Positions 1 through 8,613 of a stretch of DNA of 64,000 nucleotides are shown here, piece by piece; position 1 is the first letter of the stretch, and the number at the start of each line of letters is the position of its first letter. The DNA is from Ruminococcus sp. (GTDB lineage: Bacteria; Bacillota; Clostridia; Oscillospirales; Ruminococcaceae). Below the pieces are notes generated by a model that saw nothing but the letters and a program-made list of their open reading frames with translations, was not told where the DNA came from and did not search any database. The DNA lies in contig JAJQIB010000030.1 of assembly GCA_021199375.1 (NCBI GenBank), forward strand, positions 1-64,000. Reading direction: 5' to 3'. Position numbers and translations under genes: made by a program.

Positions 1-10
1 GACCTCCTTT
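1..10 (-). promoter_or_regulatory. Ribosome binding site of a gene beyond the left edge
   Basis: Read on the minus strand these bases give AAAAGGAGGTC, a near-perfect Shine-Dalgarno sequence whose start codon would lie outside the window. After rplA the usual next gene in Firmicutes is rplJ (L10), so rplJ is the likely owner; that is inference from conserved gene order. The 70 bases between this site and the rplA stop contain short complementary tracts (ggac/gtcc, caaag/ctttg) that could be part of an L10-type leader, but I cannot confirm one. Confidence 0.45.
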
Positions 11-81
11 TCGTTAGTTTCTTGGTCTAACTTTTGGGGGTCGGGACAAAGGGACAGTCCACTTTGACATTTTAGCTTAAA

Positions 82-777
82 TTATGCGCCGTACTTAGCA
101 GTATTAACCTTAATACCAACGCCCATTGTTGAAGCTACAACAACGCTCTTGAGGTACTGACCCTTTGCAGCCGCAGGCTTAGCCTTAACGATTGCGTCCA
201 TAAGGGTGTTGAAGTTCTCCTCAAGCTTAGCAGCATCAAAGGAAGCCTTTCCGATCGGGCAGTGAATGATATTGGTCTTATCAAGACGATACTCAATCTT
301 ACCTGCCTTAGCATCGGTTACAGCCTTGCCTACATCAGGAGTAACTGTTCCTGCCTTAGGGTTAGGCATAAGTCCACGAGGTCCTAAGATCTTACCTAGA
401 CGACCTACAACTCCCATCATATCAGGAGATGCAATAACTACGTCGAAATCCATCCAGCCTTCCTTGGAAATCTTGTCAACATAGTCCATGCCGCCGTAAT
501 ACTCAGCGCCAGCCTCCTTAGCAGCGTCATACTTGTCCTCCTTGCAGAATACAAGTACTCTTACCTTCTTGCCCGTTCCGTTAGGAAGTACAACAGCGCC
601 TCTTACCTGCTGGTCAGCATGACGTGAGTCAACGCCCAAACGAATGTGAGCTTCAATTGTTTCATCAAACTTAGCCTTTGCACCCGACTTAACCAATTCG
701 AGAGCCTCGGGAGCATCATAAAGCTTGGTCTTATCAACAGCCTTTAAGCTGTCGGAATATTTCTTGCCGTGTTTCAT
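82..777 (-). CDS. rplA: 50S ribosomal protein L1
   Basis: Large-subunit protein L1 (231 residues, normal length) that forms the L1 stalk with 23S rRNA and usually represses its own operon by binding its mRNA. The L1 signature lies around residues 120-140 ([19 protein letters not shown] followed by NPKAGTV). The ATG at 777 follows AAGGAGG at good spacing. It is the last complete gene of the rpmG-secE-nusG-rplK-rplA run, 59 bp after rplK, the classic Firmicute order. Nothing odd was seen. Identification is secure. Confidence 0.98.
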   Translation of the reverse strand: MKHGKKYSDSLKAVDKTKLYDAPEALELVKSGAKAKFDETIEAHIRLGVDSRHADQQVRGAVVLPNGTGKKVRVLVFCKEDKYDAAKEAGAEYYGGMDYVDKISKEGWMDFDVVIASPDMMGVVGRLGKILGPRGLMPNPKAGTVTPDVGKAVTDAKAGKIEYRLDKTNIIHCPIGKASFDAAKLEENFNTLMDAIVKAKPAAAKGQYLKSVVVASTMGVGIKVNTAKYGA

Positions 778-836
778 TTAAAATCCTCCTTGTAAGTGGT
801 GATAGCGGAAAATCTTCCTCCCACCTTTGTTGCGTC

Positions 837-1262
837 TTAGTCCTCTACTACAACGCCCATTGAACGGCATGTTCCTGCGATCATGCTCATCGCAGACTCA
901 ATGTTTGCCGCATTTAGGTCGGGCATTTTCTGCTCTGCAATCTTCTGAACCTGTTCCTTAGTAATGGTAGCTACCTTTGTCTTGTTAGGTGTACCCGAAC
1001 CCGATTCAATCTTGCAAGCCTTCTTGATAAGAACTGCTGCAGGCGGAGTCTTAGTAACAAACGTGAATGAACGATCTGCGTAAACGGTAATTACAACGGG
1101 GATAATAAGACCCATATCGTTCTTTGTTCTCTCGTTGAAATCCTTTGTAAACGCCATGATGTTTACACCGTGCTGACCCAAAGCCGGACCAACCGGAGGA
1201 GCAGGAGTTGCCTTTCCTGCCGGAATCTGAAGCTTAATTAAGCCTACTACCTTCTGTGCCAT
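837..1262 (-). CDS. rplK: 50S ribosomal protein L11
   Basis: L11 (141 residues) sits in the GTPase-associated centre of the 50S subunit with L10 and L7/L12. The N-terminal start ([19 protein letters not shown], then [16 protein letters not shown]) is the L11 signature and the C-terminal RNA-binding half is intact ([12 protein letters not shown]). The ATG at 1262 has GGAGGTG about 9 bases upstream. It lies between nusG and rplA in the conserved ribosomal-protein run; the 110 bp gap to nusG holds no obvious terminator, so co-transcription is likely. Confidence 0.98.
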   Translation of the reverse strand: MAQKVVGLIKLQIPAGKATPAPPVGPALGQHGVNIMAFTKDFNERTKNDMGLIIPVVITVYADRSFTFVTKTPPAAVLIKKACKIESGSGTPNKTKVATITKEQVQKIAEQKMPDLNAANIESAMSMIAGTCRSMGVVVED

Positions 1263-1372
1263 TATTTTCGCACCTCCATAAAAATTGTGGTAAGGCGAGC
1301 TGTGCGATCAACTCTCCCACTTGTGACAGACCAATGCTGTCTGCTTTTTTCCGTGTGTTATTTCCTCAGCCT

Positions 1373-1903
1373 TTAGTCATCACACTTGACTACCTGTGAA
1401 AGCGGCATTCTTACGGGCGTATCACGTCCGAGCATCGAAATGATAACCTCGACAGTCTGATCTTCAAGGTTGATATCTGATACCTTGCCTGTGAAGCCTT
1501 CACAAGGACCTGCGATAACTTCAACCTCATCGCCCAAGCTGTAGTCTACCTCTAGGGCAGGCTCTCTGAGCTCTACTCCTAATGCCTCAATTTCATCCTC
1601 GCTTAGGGGGACAGGCTCGGTTGGCGTGCCTACAAATCCTGTAACACCTCTCGTGTTTCTGACAATATACCATGTGTCATCTGTAAGCACCATCTTAATC
1701 ATTACATAGCTGGGGAAAAGCTTTCTCTCTGATTCTACAGTTTTTGCATCCTTAACCTCAGTATAGGTTTCCATAGGAATGCGAATCTCCTGAATCAGGT
1801 CTGAAATTCTGCGGTTTTCAACAACCTTTTCAATATTCTGCTTTACGTTGTTCTCGTAACCCGAATAGGTGTGGATTACATACCATTTTGCTTCGCCGTT
1901 CAT
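1373..1903 (-). CDS. nusG: Transcription termination/antitermination factor NusG
   Basis: NusG (176 residues) binds RNA polymerase near the clamp and modulates pausing, and contacts Rho or S10. The NGN domain covers roughly residues 1-110 (AKWYVIHTYSGYENNVK at the start, the LFPSYVMIKM core). A KOW domain follows from about residue 125 (GDEVEVIAGPCEGFTGKV). The start at 1903 follows AAGGAAGG. Position downstream of secE is the standard arrangement. Length and motifs are typical. Confidence 0.97.
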   Translation of the reverse strand: MNGEAKWYVIHTYSGYENNVKQNIEKVVENRRISDLIQEIRIPMETYTEVKDAKTVESERKLFPSYVMIKMVLTDDTWYIVRNTRGVTGFVGTPTEPVPLSEDEIEALGVELREPALEVDYSLGDEVEVIAGPCEGFTGKVSDINLEDQTVEVIISMLGRDTPVRMPLSQVVKCDD

Positions 1904-1948
1904 CTGAACCTTCCTTTCAAAATATTGAAGTGTTTAAACCCTTGCGCC

Positions 1949-2212
1949 TTATGCGCCGATGCTGAGCAGTGCGCTTACGCCTACTCCTGTTAAGCTGTCT
2001 ATGCCAAATAGTGCGAGACCAAGTACAATCATCAAGGCGATAACCACGCCGGTATTGTTTATAACCTTAGATCTGCTAGGCCAAACAACCTTTTTGATTT
2101 CAGATTTTAAATCTCTGAAATACTTTTTTACTCCGCCCTTTTTCTTTTTATCCTTAGGCTTCTTGGCGGACTTTGAAGACTTAACCTCTTTGGAATCAGC
2201 TTTCTTAGCCAT
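1949..2212 (-). CDS. secE: Preprotein translocase subunit SecE
   Basis: Single-spanning SecE (87 residues) that clamps SecY in the translocon. The first half is strongly lysine-rich (residues 2-27), longer than in many Firmicute SecE proteins. The conserved amphipathic helix (KYFRDLKSEIKKVVWPSR) is followed by one membrane segment (about residues 55-80). The start at 2212 follows GGGGGTGAG. It is placed between rpmG and nusG as in most bacteria; the ATPase partner SecA is encoded at 40.7-43.5 kb. Confidence 0.95.
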   Translation of the reverse strand: MAKKADSKEVKSSKSAKKPKDKKKKGGVKKYFRDLKSEIKKVVWPSRSKVINNTGVVIALMIVLGLALFGIDSLTGVGVSALLSIGA

Positions 2213-2232
2213 AATAAAAGCTCACCCCCGCA

Positions 2233-2382
2233 TCACTTGGTTTCTTTGTGAAGAGTATGCTTTTTGCAGAACTTGCAATACTTATTCATTTCAAGTCTGT
2301 CAGGGTCATTCTTCTTGTTCTTTTTGGTGTTGTAATTTCTCTGCTTGCACTCTGTGCACGCTAGGGTAACTTTAACTCTCAT
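2233..2382 (-). CDS. rpmG: 50S ribosomal protein L33
   Basis: Small zinc-binding L33 of 49 residues beginning [17 protein letters not shown], with two CxxC pairs (CTEC and CKFC), so this is the zinc-type paralogue. The open frame extends 15 codons further upstream, but the ATG at 2382 has AGGAGG at proper spacing (2391-2396) and gives the family length, so I use it. It is the first gene of the run that continues secE-nusG-rplK-rplA, with a strong promoter about 180 bp upstream. Confidence 0.95.
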   Translation of the reverse strand: MRVKVTLACTECKQRNYNTKKNKKNDPDRLEMNKYCKFCKKHTLHKETK

Positions 2383-2453
2383 TTTCGGCACCTCCTGACG
2401 AAATTTGCACCCTGCCCAGAACAACAAGCATGGTGCGGTCTGCCTCCCTCATC

Positions 2454-2494
2454 GTGTGACTTCACACAGACCCTATATCAACTGCATAAGGGTC
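2454..2494 (-). promoter_or_regulatory. Two hairpins in the rpmG leader
   Basis: The roughly 175-base untranslated leader between the promoter and rpmG contains a perfect 6-bp hairpin (GTGTGA/TCACAC, 2454-2467) and a second 6-bp stem (GACCCT/AGGGTC, 2469-2494). No T run follows either, so they are not obvious terminators. No tRNA-Trp is present here, although it occurs at this place in some Firmicutes. A regulatory role is inference. Confidence 0.3.
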
Positions 2495-2563
2495 TTTGAG
2501 GTAACTTATGATTTTCACGCAAAAAATTGCGCAAAAAAATATACCCCATAAAGAGGTATATTT

Positions 2564-2592
2564 ATTATATCATATTAACGATTGCTTGTCAA
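2564..2592 (-). promoter_or_regulatory. Sigma-A promoter for rpmG-secE-nusG-rplKA
   Basis: Minus-strand -35 TTGACA (2587-2592), 17-bp spacer and -10 TATAAT (2564-2569), with an extended TGA before the -10. Both boxes are perfect consensus, as expected for a ribosomal-protein operon. Confidence 0.9.
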
Positions 2593-2644
2593 GCCGATTT
2601 ATGAACAATTCGTAAATTTTTGAAGTGATTATTGTTTTCAAAAG

Positions 2645-3892
2645 TTACTCCTCATTCTTTTTGCTCTCGCTCTGCTCATCAAGATTTATTCCACTAGTTT
2701 CTCTGAGCCTTTGCTGCTCGACCTCCATCATCTTCATGAGCTGTTCGAGTGCAGCATTTGCATCCTGTCGTTGAGCTGCGGTAGAACGTGGCTTACGCTT
2801 TACATCAGGACGAGGCGATTTCTTGGTTTCAACCTTGACTGTAAAATCAGGACGCTCAGTCTTGGTCGCATCCTTCTGTACAGGCTTTTCTTCAACAGGC
2901 TGTTTAGCTTCCTCCTGAGCTGGCTCATTGTGCTCGACCTCAGCCTCTGTTGCCTTGGAAGCTGCCTCATCAATCATTTTGGATGCCTTCTCATAATACG
3001 AAGGATCTACTGCCGGAGTCGGTGCTTCTTGAACAGGCTGTTCTTCGCTTTCGTACTCGACAGGCTGTTCATCATATGGCTGCTCCTCATAAGCAGTCTC
3101 CTCAGGAATTATTTCCTGTGGCGGAATATTAGATGTGCGATTCATCATCGCCGCATATTTATCCTCAAATTCCTCTTCATATGTATCCTTAGGCTTGCCG
3201 GTGGTATATACGTTGTCATCATCACCGCCATAAAGGAAATCATCGAGAGATACATTGCCTTCGTCATCATCCTCATCGTCATAATCGTAATCATCATCGT
3301 CATCATAACGACGTTTTCTCGAATGATGAGCTACAGCTATAATGATCTCAAGTAAAATCATCAGCACCAGCGGTGCGGCTATGCATGCTGCCATACCAAT
3401 AGGAGTGATTACAAACTTTATAAGCTTTCCTACTGTAAGATAGTAGCTAGCGGTAACACCTACAACATCGCTGCTTGTAAGATCGTACATGGTTTCCGGT
3501 GAGGCTTCCTGATAAACAGTATAAACAACTCCATCTACCGTATCGCCCTTTGAACCGATATCATATAGCCATGCAACGGTAGTTCCCTCATCGCCAACGT
3601 TTTTGCAAAGCACAGCATATCCTGTCTTATCTGTTGATGGAACACCGTTTTGTGCAATAACGAGAGCGCTCTTAGGAACATCCTCCTCCATGTTGCTTGA
3701 ATCCATTATAAAAAAGCTGTATCCGCCAAGACTAACTACAGAATCATCGTTTTCGAAAAGCGAATAAAATCCGTAAATTATAAGTGCTTCAAGTATAATA
3801 AACACTATGAAAAATACTGCAACGTTCTTACCGGCGGAAGATTTCTTCTGCTTTGTTTGAGATTTGCCCATTTTCTTTACCATTCCTTCCAA
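2645..3892 (-). CDS. Membrane protein with degenerate S26B signal-peptidase-like domain
   Basis: A 415-residue protein, not a recognised named gene. Visible parts: a lysine-rich N terminus, membrane segment (about 23-45), outside domain (46-160), second membrane segment (about 160-190), then a very acidic stretch (RRYDDDDDYDYDDEDDD) and a long Glu/Pro-rich disordered tail. The outside domain plus second helix resemble SipW-type (S26B) signal peptidases: FFIMDSSNMEEDVP in place of the VLSGSMEP motif, and DVVGVTASYYLTVGKLIKF like the SipW end. Asn stands where the nucleophile Ser should be and no His/Lys general base is evident, so activity is unlikely. The start may be the Met at 3892 or internal ones a few codons later. 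Own promoter upstream. Confidence 0.5.
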   Translation of the reverse strand: MEGMVKKMGKSQTKQKKSSAGKNVAVFFIVFIILEALIIYGFYSLFENDDSVVSLGGYSFFIMDSSNMEEDVPKSALVIAQNGVPSTDKTGYAVLCKNVGDEGTTVAWLYDIGSKGDTVDGVVYTVYQEASPETMYDLTSSDVVGVTASYYLTVGKLIKFVITPIGMAACIAAPLVLMILLEIIIAVAHHSRKRRYDDDDDYDYDDEDDDEGNVSLDDFLYGGDDDNVYTTGKPKDTYEEEFEDKYAAMMNRTSNIPPQEIIPEETAYEEQPYDEQPVEYESEEQPVQEAPTPAVDPSYYEKASKMIDEAASKATEAEVEHNEPAQEEAKQPVEEKPVQKDATKTERPDFTVKVETKKSPRPDVKRKPRSTAAQRQDANAALEQLMKMMEVEQQRLRETSGINLDEQSESKKNEE

Positions 3893-3935
3893 AATTTTTC
3901 AAAAGACCGCCCACAACAGCGGCTTATATAAATTC

Positions 3936-3964
3936 ATTATACCACATCCAAATAAAAATTTCAA
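3936..3964 (-). promoter_or_regulatory. Sigma-A promoter for the S26B-like gene
   Basis: Minus-strand TTGAAA (3959-3964), 17-bp spacer, TATAAT (3936-3941). It lies about 45 bp upstream of the start codon at 3892. Confidence 0.8.
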
Positions 3965-4000
3965 CACCTTTTGCAAATTTCATCAGAAAAATTTTTACCA

Positions 4001-4040
4001 GCTGTGAAAATTAGACTTTGCACCAAATAGCAGAGTCTTT
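4001..4040 (-). terminator. Weak terminator after the ABC exporter pair
   Basis: Just past the exporter stop codon the minus strand can form an imperfect hairpin (GACT..GC with GC..AGTC) followed by AATTTT. The stem has an internal loop, so termination may be partial. Confidence 0.35.
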
Positions 4041-5791
4041 TAAACTTCAAACTGAGAATTATATAATTTGGAGTAAAATCCCTGTCTTTGCATAAGCTCA
4101 TCATGTGTGCCCTGCTCTACTATATGTCCTGCATCCATAACAATTATGCAATCAGCGCTTCGTATTGTCGAGAGTCTATGAGCTATAATAAAGCTTGTTC
4201 TTCCCTCCATCATCCTCTCAAATGCCTCCTGAACCAAAATCTCGGTACGAGTATCAATTGAGCTTGTCGCCTCGTCCAAAATAAGCATCGGCGGAAGTGA
4301 CAGCATAACCCTGGCTATACACAAAAGCTGCTTTTGACCTGCTGAAAGTGTGCCGCCATCCTCTGTAATTTGCGTGTCATAGCCATGCTCAAGCTTACGA
4401 ATAAAGCTGTCACAATGAGCGTTTTTTGCCGCCGCCCTTATTTCATCAAGCGTTGCGTCAGGCTTAGAATAGCTTATGTTCTCTCTTATTGTACCCGACT
4501 TAAGCCATGTGTCCTGCAAAACCATTCCATACATTGCCCTCACTGAATCACGTGTGCAATTCTTAATGCTTTCTCCGCTTAGAATTATCTCACCGCTATT
4601 TACATCATAAAAGCGCATTAAAAGGTTTATAAACGTTGTCTTGCCGCAGCCTGTCGGCCCTACAATCGCTATACGCTGTCCCTTCTTCACATCAAGATTA
4701 AAGTCCTCAATAAGTGGTAGATCCCTGTTATAGGAAAAGTAAACATTCTGAACCTTTAAAGTGCCGTCACATTCATTAAGCTCTATCGCGTCACGCTTAT
4801 CCTCAGGCTCTCTCGGTTGATCTATAAGCTCAAACACGCGCTTAGCGCTTGCAAATGCTCCCTGAAGCTCGGTTATAACGCCTGATATTTCATTAAAGGG
4901 CTTAGTATACTGATTAGCATAGGTCAAAAAGCACGAAAGCTGTCCTACCGAAAAATGTCCGCCTATTACTGAAAAGGCTCCGACGATTCCCACCGCAGCA
5001 TACACAAGACTATTGATAAATCTAGTGGTGGGATTTGTCATGGAGGAGAAAAATATAGCCTTTACGCTTACATCCTTTAGCTTGTAGTTTAGCTGTTCAA
5101 AATCCTCCTCTGCCTGTGCCTCGTGAAAAAATGCCTTTACGGTCTTTTGATTTCCAGTAGTTTCCTCTACGAATGAGGTCAAATCTCCCCTCACTGAAGT
5201 TTGCTGTTTAAAGTAGTTAAATGTATTCTTTGCAATAAAGCGTGCCGCAAAAAGTGAAATAGGCGTCAGCACCACAACCATAAGCGCTATCCTTACATTT
5301 ATTGAAAGCATAAAGCCGAGTGTTCCCACAATGGTAATAACACCTGTAAAAAGCTGTGCAAAGCCCATTATCAATCCGTCTGAAATCTGTTCAACGTCCG
5401 AAATGAGTCGACTTATTATGTCACCCTTGGGGTGAGAATCTATATAGCTTAACGGCAATCTGCTCAGATTGTCAAAGGCATCATTTCTTAGGTCGTACAC
5501 CGCCGAAAAGGTCACCTTGTTTGTACATAGTGTCATGAGATACTGCGAAATCGAAGCTATTATAATTGTTACTGCGAACTGCAAAAGCAGCGGCTTAAGT
5601 CCGTCAAAATCTACCCTGCCCTTGTCAACAATCAAATCGACCGCATCTCCGGTAAGAATTGGAGCATAAAGCGTTGCCGCTACATTTATTACCGCAAGTA
5701 TAAGCGCCATTATCAGCTGTACTCGATAGGGCTTGAGATATCTTAAAAGCGGCTTTAAAATTGAGCCTCTATCCTTCTTATTATCCGACAT
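4040..5791 (-). CDS. Heterodimeric ABC exporter, catalytically competent subunit
   Basis: Half-size ABC exporter (583 residues from this start): six-helix membrane domain (about 20-310) fused to a nucleotide-binding domain. Walker A is GPTGCGKT, Walker B MLILDEATSSID keeps the catalytic Glu, and the switch His is present (IIAHRLSTIRSAD). Its signature is LSAGQ rather than LSGGQ. The frame opens 21 bases further upstream, but the ATG at 5791 has AGGAGG 9 bases away, overlapping the end of the preceding gene. Together with that gene it forms the BmrC/BmrD or TM287/288 type of asymmetric multidrug exporter. The substrate cannot be told from sequence. Confidence 0.9.
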   Translation of the reverse strand: MSDNKKDRGSILKPLLRYLKPYRVQLIMALILAVINVAATLYAPILTGDAVDLIVDKGRVDFDGLKPLLLQFAVTIIIASISQYLMTLCTNKVTFSAVYDLRNDAFDNLSRLPLSYIDSHPKGDIISRLISDVEQISDGLIMGFAQLFTGVITIVGTLGFMLSINVRIALMVVVLTPISLFAARFIAKNTFNYFKQQTSVRGDLTSFVEETTGNQKTVKAFFHEAQAEEDFEQLNYKLKDVSVKAIFFSSMTNPTTRFINSLVYAAVGIVGAFSVIGGHFSVGQLSCFLTYANQYTKPFNEISGVITELQGAFASAKRVFELIDQPREPEDKRDAIELNECDGTLKVQNVYFSYNRDLPLIEDFNLDVKKGQRIAIVGPTGCGKTTFINLLMRFYDVNSGEIILSGESIKNCTRDSVRAMYGMVLQDTWLKSGTIRENISYSKPDATLDEIRAAAKNAHCDSFIRKLEHGYDTQITEDGGTLSAGQKQLLCIARVMLSLPPMLILDEATSSIDTRTEILVQEAFERMMEGRTSFIIAHRLSTIRSADCIIVMDAGHIVEQGTHDELMQRQGFYSKLYNSQFEV

Positions 5792-5795
5792 CGCC

Positions 5796-7523
5796 CTACA
5801 CCTCCTCGACATTTAGCTGTGACGAGCAAATCTCACGATATACATCACATTCCTTGAGCAGCTGTGAATGTGAGCCTATGCCTGCTATACTGCCATCATC
5901 AAGAACAATTATCTTGTCGGCATTGCGTATTGCCGAAACCCTCTGAGATACAATAAATACCGTCATTCCATCCGTCTTCTCAGCAAGTGCATGTCTTAAA
6001 GCTGCATCAGTAGCAAGATCAAGTGCTGAGGCGCTATCATCAAGTATGAGTATCTCAGGTCTGCCTACAAGCGCTCGTGCTATAGTAAGACGCTGACGTT
6101 GTCCTCCTGAAAGATTCCTACCGCCCTGGCTTAGCATAAAGTCAAGCCCTCCGTCCTTCTCAAAAACAAAGTCCTTAGCCTGCGCTATTTCAAGAGCCTG
6201 AGTTATCTCATCATCCGTTGCATTCTTATCACGCCACTGCATATTTTCACGAACTGTGCCCTTAAAAAGCACCGCCTTTTGCTCGGCAATTCCGATTCTG
6301 CCTCTCAAAGCTTTAAATGGATAATCCTTTACGTTCACGCCATTTACCAAAACCTCGCCCTCACTAACCTCGTAAAAGCGTGGAATTAGATTTATAAGCG
6401 TAGTCTTGCCACATCCCGTACCGCCTATTATTCCTACGGTTTCACCACGACCTACCGAAAAGCTTATATTTTCAAGTGCGCTTCTTTCAGAGCTTACATA
6501 GCTAAATGTGACGTTTTTAAACTCAACAGCGTCTGCATTCTTGTCTTCATGAGGCACTTGATTTCCCTCGTCTAAAAGGTCAGATTCCGTGTCAAAAATC
6601 TCAAGTATTCTTAATGATGATGCCTGCGCCTTACTAAGAGACATTATAAGCTCAGACAAGCGAATTAGCGAAAGCAGAATCTGCGTCATGTAGTTTACAA
6701 GCGCAATCACCTCGCCCTGTGTAATTCCACCGGCATCAACACTAACTCCGCCAAACCATATGATAAGCATTATCGCAATATTCACAAATACATATGTGAG
6801 CGGATTCATTATTGCTGAAACACGTCCTGCCAGCGTCTGTATCCCCTTAAGCTCATCAGTTGATTCGCTGTACCTTTTGCGCTCATCCTCCTGACGCGAA
6901 AAGGCTCTTATAACTCTAACACCGGATATATTTTCACCTGTTATAAGTGTAGTTTTGTCAAGCCTTTTTTGAATATCCTTATACATAGGAACGGTACGTT
7001 TTGTCACATAGTAAATGATAAGCCCCAATAGAGGAGTAAACACTACAAAGATAAGTGTGAGCTTTACAGAGATGGTAAGAGCCATTATAAGTGCGCCAAG
7101 AACAATAAACGGCGCACGCAAAAAAAGTCTCAGAAGCATATTTACTCCGGTCTGCGCTGTATTTATATCCACAGTCATTCTCGTAACAAGCGTAGAGCTT
7201 CCGAGTCGGTCTATTTGCGAATGCGAAAGCGTATTTATATGCTTATAAAGATCTCTTCTGAGCTCAGTGCCAAAGCCCACCGCCGCCTTTGCTGCAAAAA
7301 ACTGTGCAGTAAGCGACACTGCTAGCCCCAGCACCGCCAAAATTACCAGCACCACACACATTTTATAGATGTAGCTGCTGTCTTCGTTTTTTATTCCAAC
7401 ATCAATTATTCTAGCCATAACTATAGGCACTATAAGCTCAAAAATCGCCTCTAGCAGCTTGCCCAGAGGTCCTAAAATGCTCTCTAGCTTATAATTTTTC
7501 AGATACCTAAAAAGCTTCAACAT
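5796..7523 (-). CDS. Heterodimeric ABC exporter, degenerate-site subunit
   Basis: Half-size ABC exporter (575 residues) with membrane domain then ATPase. Walker A GGTGCGKT and signature LSGGQRQR are intact, but Walker B reads ILILDDSASALD (Asp for the catalytic Glu) and the switch region reads VSQRVSAIRNAD (Gln for His). These are the two changes that define the degenerate site of heterodimeric exporters such as TM287. The next gene has the complementary features, and its ribosome site overlaps this stop codon, so the two are co-translated. The start at 7523 has a modest AAAGGA site. A drug or peptide exporter is the best guess. Confidence 0.9.
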   Translation of the reverse strand: MLKLFRYLKNYKLESILGPLGKLLEAIFELIVPIVMARIIDVGIKNEDSSYIYKMCVVLVILAVLGLAVSLTAQFFAAKAAVGFGTELRRDLYKHINTLSHSQIDRLGSSTLVTRMTVDINTAQTGVNMLLRLFLRAPFIVLGALIMALTISVKLTLIFVVFTPLLGLIIYYVTKRTVPMYKDIQKRLDKTTLITGENISGVRVIRAFSRQEDERKRYSESTDELKGIQTLAGRVSAIMNPLTYVFVNIAIMLIIWFGGVSVDAGGITQGEVIALVNYMTQILLSLIRLSELIMSLSKAQASSLRILEIFDTESDLLDEGNQVPHEDKNADAVEFKNVTFSYVSSERSALENISFSVGRGETVGIIGGTGCGKTTLINLIPRFYEVSEGEVLVNGVNVKDYPFKALRGRIGIAEQKAVLFKGTVRENMQWRDKNATDDEITQALEIAQAKDFVFEKDGGLDFMLSQGGRNLSGGQRQRLTIARALVGRPEILILDDSASALDLATDAALRHALAEKTDGMTVFIVSQRVSAIRNADKIIVLDDGSIAGIGSHSQLLKECDVYREICSSQLNVEEV

Positions 7524-7552
7524 ATTTCTTTTATGTCCTTTCAGGAAAATAC

Positions 7553-7581
7553 TTGATTTTGCTTTATTTATATGTTACAAT
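7553..7581 (+). promoter_or_regulatory. Promoter for the PAP2 gene
   Basis: TTGATT (7553-7558), 17-bp spacer, TACAAT (7576-7581) with an extended TGT. It lies in the 88-bp divergent gap to the ABC exporter; no equally good box was found for the minus direction. Confidence 0.75.
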
Positions 7582-7611
7582 AAAATCATAATAAAAATAG
7601 GAGAGATACAC

Positions 7612-8181
7612 ATGGATAGTATTTACCAATTTGACTTTGCCATACTTGATACACTTCAAAAGCTTCACTTTACTGTGCTTAATTATATTATGGCGTTTTT
7701 TACCACCATCGGCAATAACGGCTATGTTTGGATCTTGGTCACAATCCTTCTGCTCTTAATAAAAAGATACCGAGTAATGGGACTGGCATCCGCCTTATCG
7801 CTTATAATAGAGTTTGTTCTCAACGACCTGATTCTCAAAAATCTAATAGCCCGACCGCGACCATTTACGCTTCGTCCCGAAATTGACACTATTGTAAGTC
7901 AACCCTCAAGCTATTCCTTTCCATCGGGACACACCGCAAGCGCCTTTGCAGCGGCTACAGCGATTTTCATGTTTGACAAGCGCTTAGGCACCATAGCCTA
8001 CGTGGTCGCCACGCTAATCGGCTTTTCACGAAACTACTTTTTTATACATTACCCCACTGATGTTCTTTGCGGAGCCCTGCTTGGTATTCTTGTCGGAGTA
8101 CTCTGCTCGCTTTTGATAAAACAGATTGTCAAGCGTCTTGGTCAGCGTCAAGAGCCGCCCTCGCAGCCTCAACATCAATAA
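7612..8181 (+). CDS. PAP2-family membrane phosphatase
   Basis: A 189-residue multi-spanning protein with the three PAP2 motifs: KNLIARPRPF (about 84-93), PSGH (about 104-107) and SRNYFFIHYPTD (about 143-154), which supply the phosphate-binding Lys/Arg residues and the catalytic His. Members act on undecaprenyl pyrophosphate (BcrC) or phosphatidyl phosphates at the membrane; which one is unclear here. GGAGAG precedes the ATG. Its last 53 bases overlap the 3' end of the opposite-strand gene. It is the only plus-strand gene in the first 20 kb. Confidence 0.9.
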   Translation: MDSIYQFDFAILDTLQKLHFTVLNYIMAFFTTIGNNGYVWILVTILLLLIKRYRVMGLASALSLIIEFVLNDLILKNLIARPRPFTLRPEIDTIVSQPSSYSFPSGHTASAFAAATAIFMFDKRLGTIAYVVATLIGFSRNYFFIHYPTDVLCGALLGILVGVLCSLLIKQIVKRLGQRQEPPSQPQHQ

Positions 8182-8521
8182 TAATACCCACCTTAGCAAG
8201 CGCCTTAGTCAGAGTTATCTCGTCTAGGGCGTAAATTTCGCTCTCGTCAGTCTGCTTTTCGTATTCAATACGCTTAAGCTGCACATAGCTTTCTCTATAA
8301 TCAGGAGTAGTGTAGATAAGCGCCAAGATATAGGTATTCTTCACTGCATAATAGTTTACCGGCACAAGCTTAAGTATGCTCGTGCTCGTCTCTCTCATGT
8401 CACGAGTAAGCTCATCAAAATCGCAATCAACAAAGCTGACCTTGCGACATTTCATGTCACGCACCCGCTTTTTTAGCGGCAGCTCTTTTTCTCTGCCATT
8501 CTTTTTACGTCGTCCAAACAT
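8129..8521 (-). CDS. Hypothetical protein, small basic start
   Basis: A 130-residue soluble protein I do not recognise. It begins MFGRRKKNGREKELPLKKRV, a very basic stretch, followed by a mixed alpha/beta region (KVSFVDCDFDELTRDM, ILALIYTTPDYRESYVQLKR). No signal or membrane segment. A TTG at 8539 could start six codons earlier, but the ATG at 8521 has GGGAG upstream and is preferred. The 3' end overlaps the PAP2 gene tail to tail by 53 bp. It is followed on the same strand by none of the cell-wall genes, so context is uninformative. Confidence 0.65.
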   Translation of the reverse strand: MFGRRKKNGREKELPLKKRVRDMKCRKVSFVDCDFDELTRDMRETSTSILKLVPVNYYAVKNTYILALIYTTPDYRESYVQLKRIEYEKQTDESEIYALDEITLTKALAKVGIIIDVEAARAALDADQDA

Positions 8522-8613
8522 TTTTGCTTTCTCTCCCAAAAATATTCATAATAAAAGGGCTAAGTGCGGGATATTCCCAAACAAAGCCCCCATTTTCTCT
8601 ATTATCTCACCTA

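Noticed and set aside
2526..2533. Palindrome TTGCGCAA in the rpmG leader
   Set aside because: Only 8 bp, in an A-rich run, and easily due to chance.
2383..2644. tRNA-Trp near secE
   Set aside because: Short hairpins exist but no cloverleaf could be drawn.
2711..3355. 214-codon Leu/Ile-rich plus-strand frame
   Set aside because: Antisense shadow of the S26B-like gene; no ribosome site or promoter, and the minus frame has clear domains.
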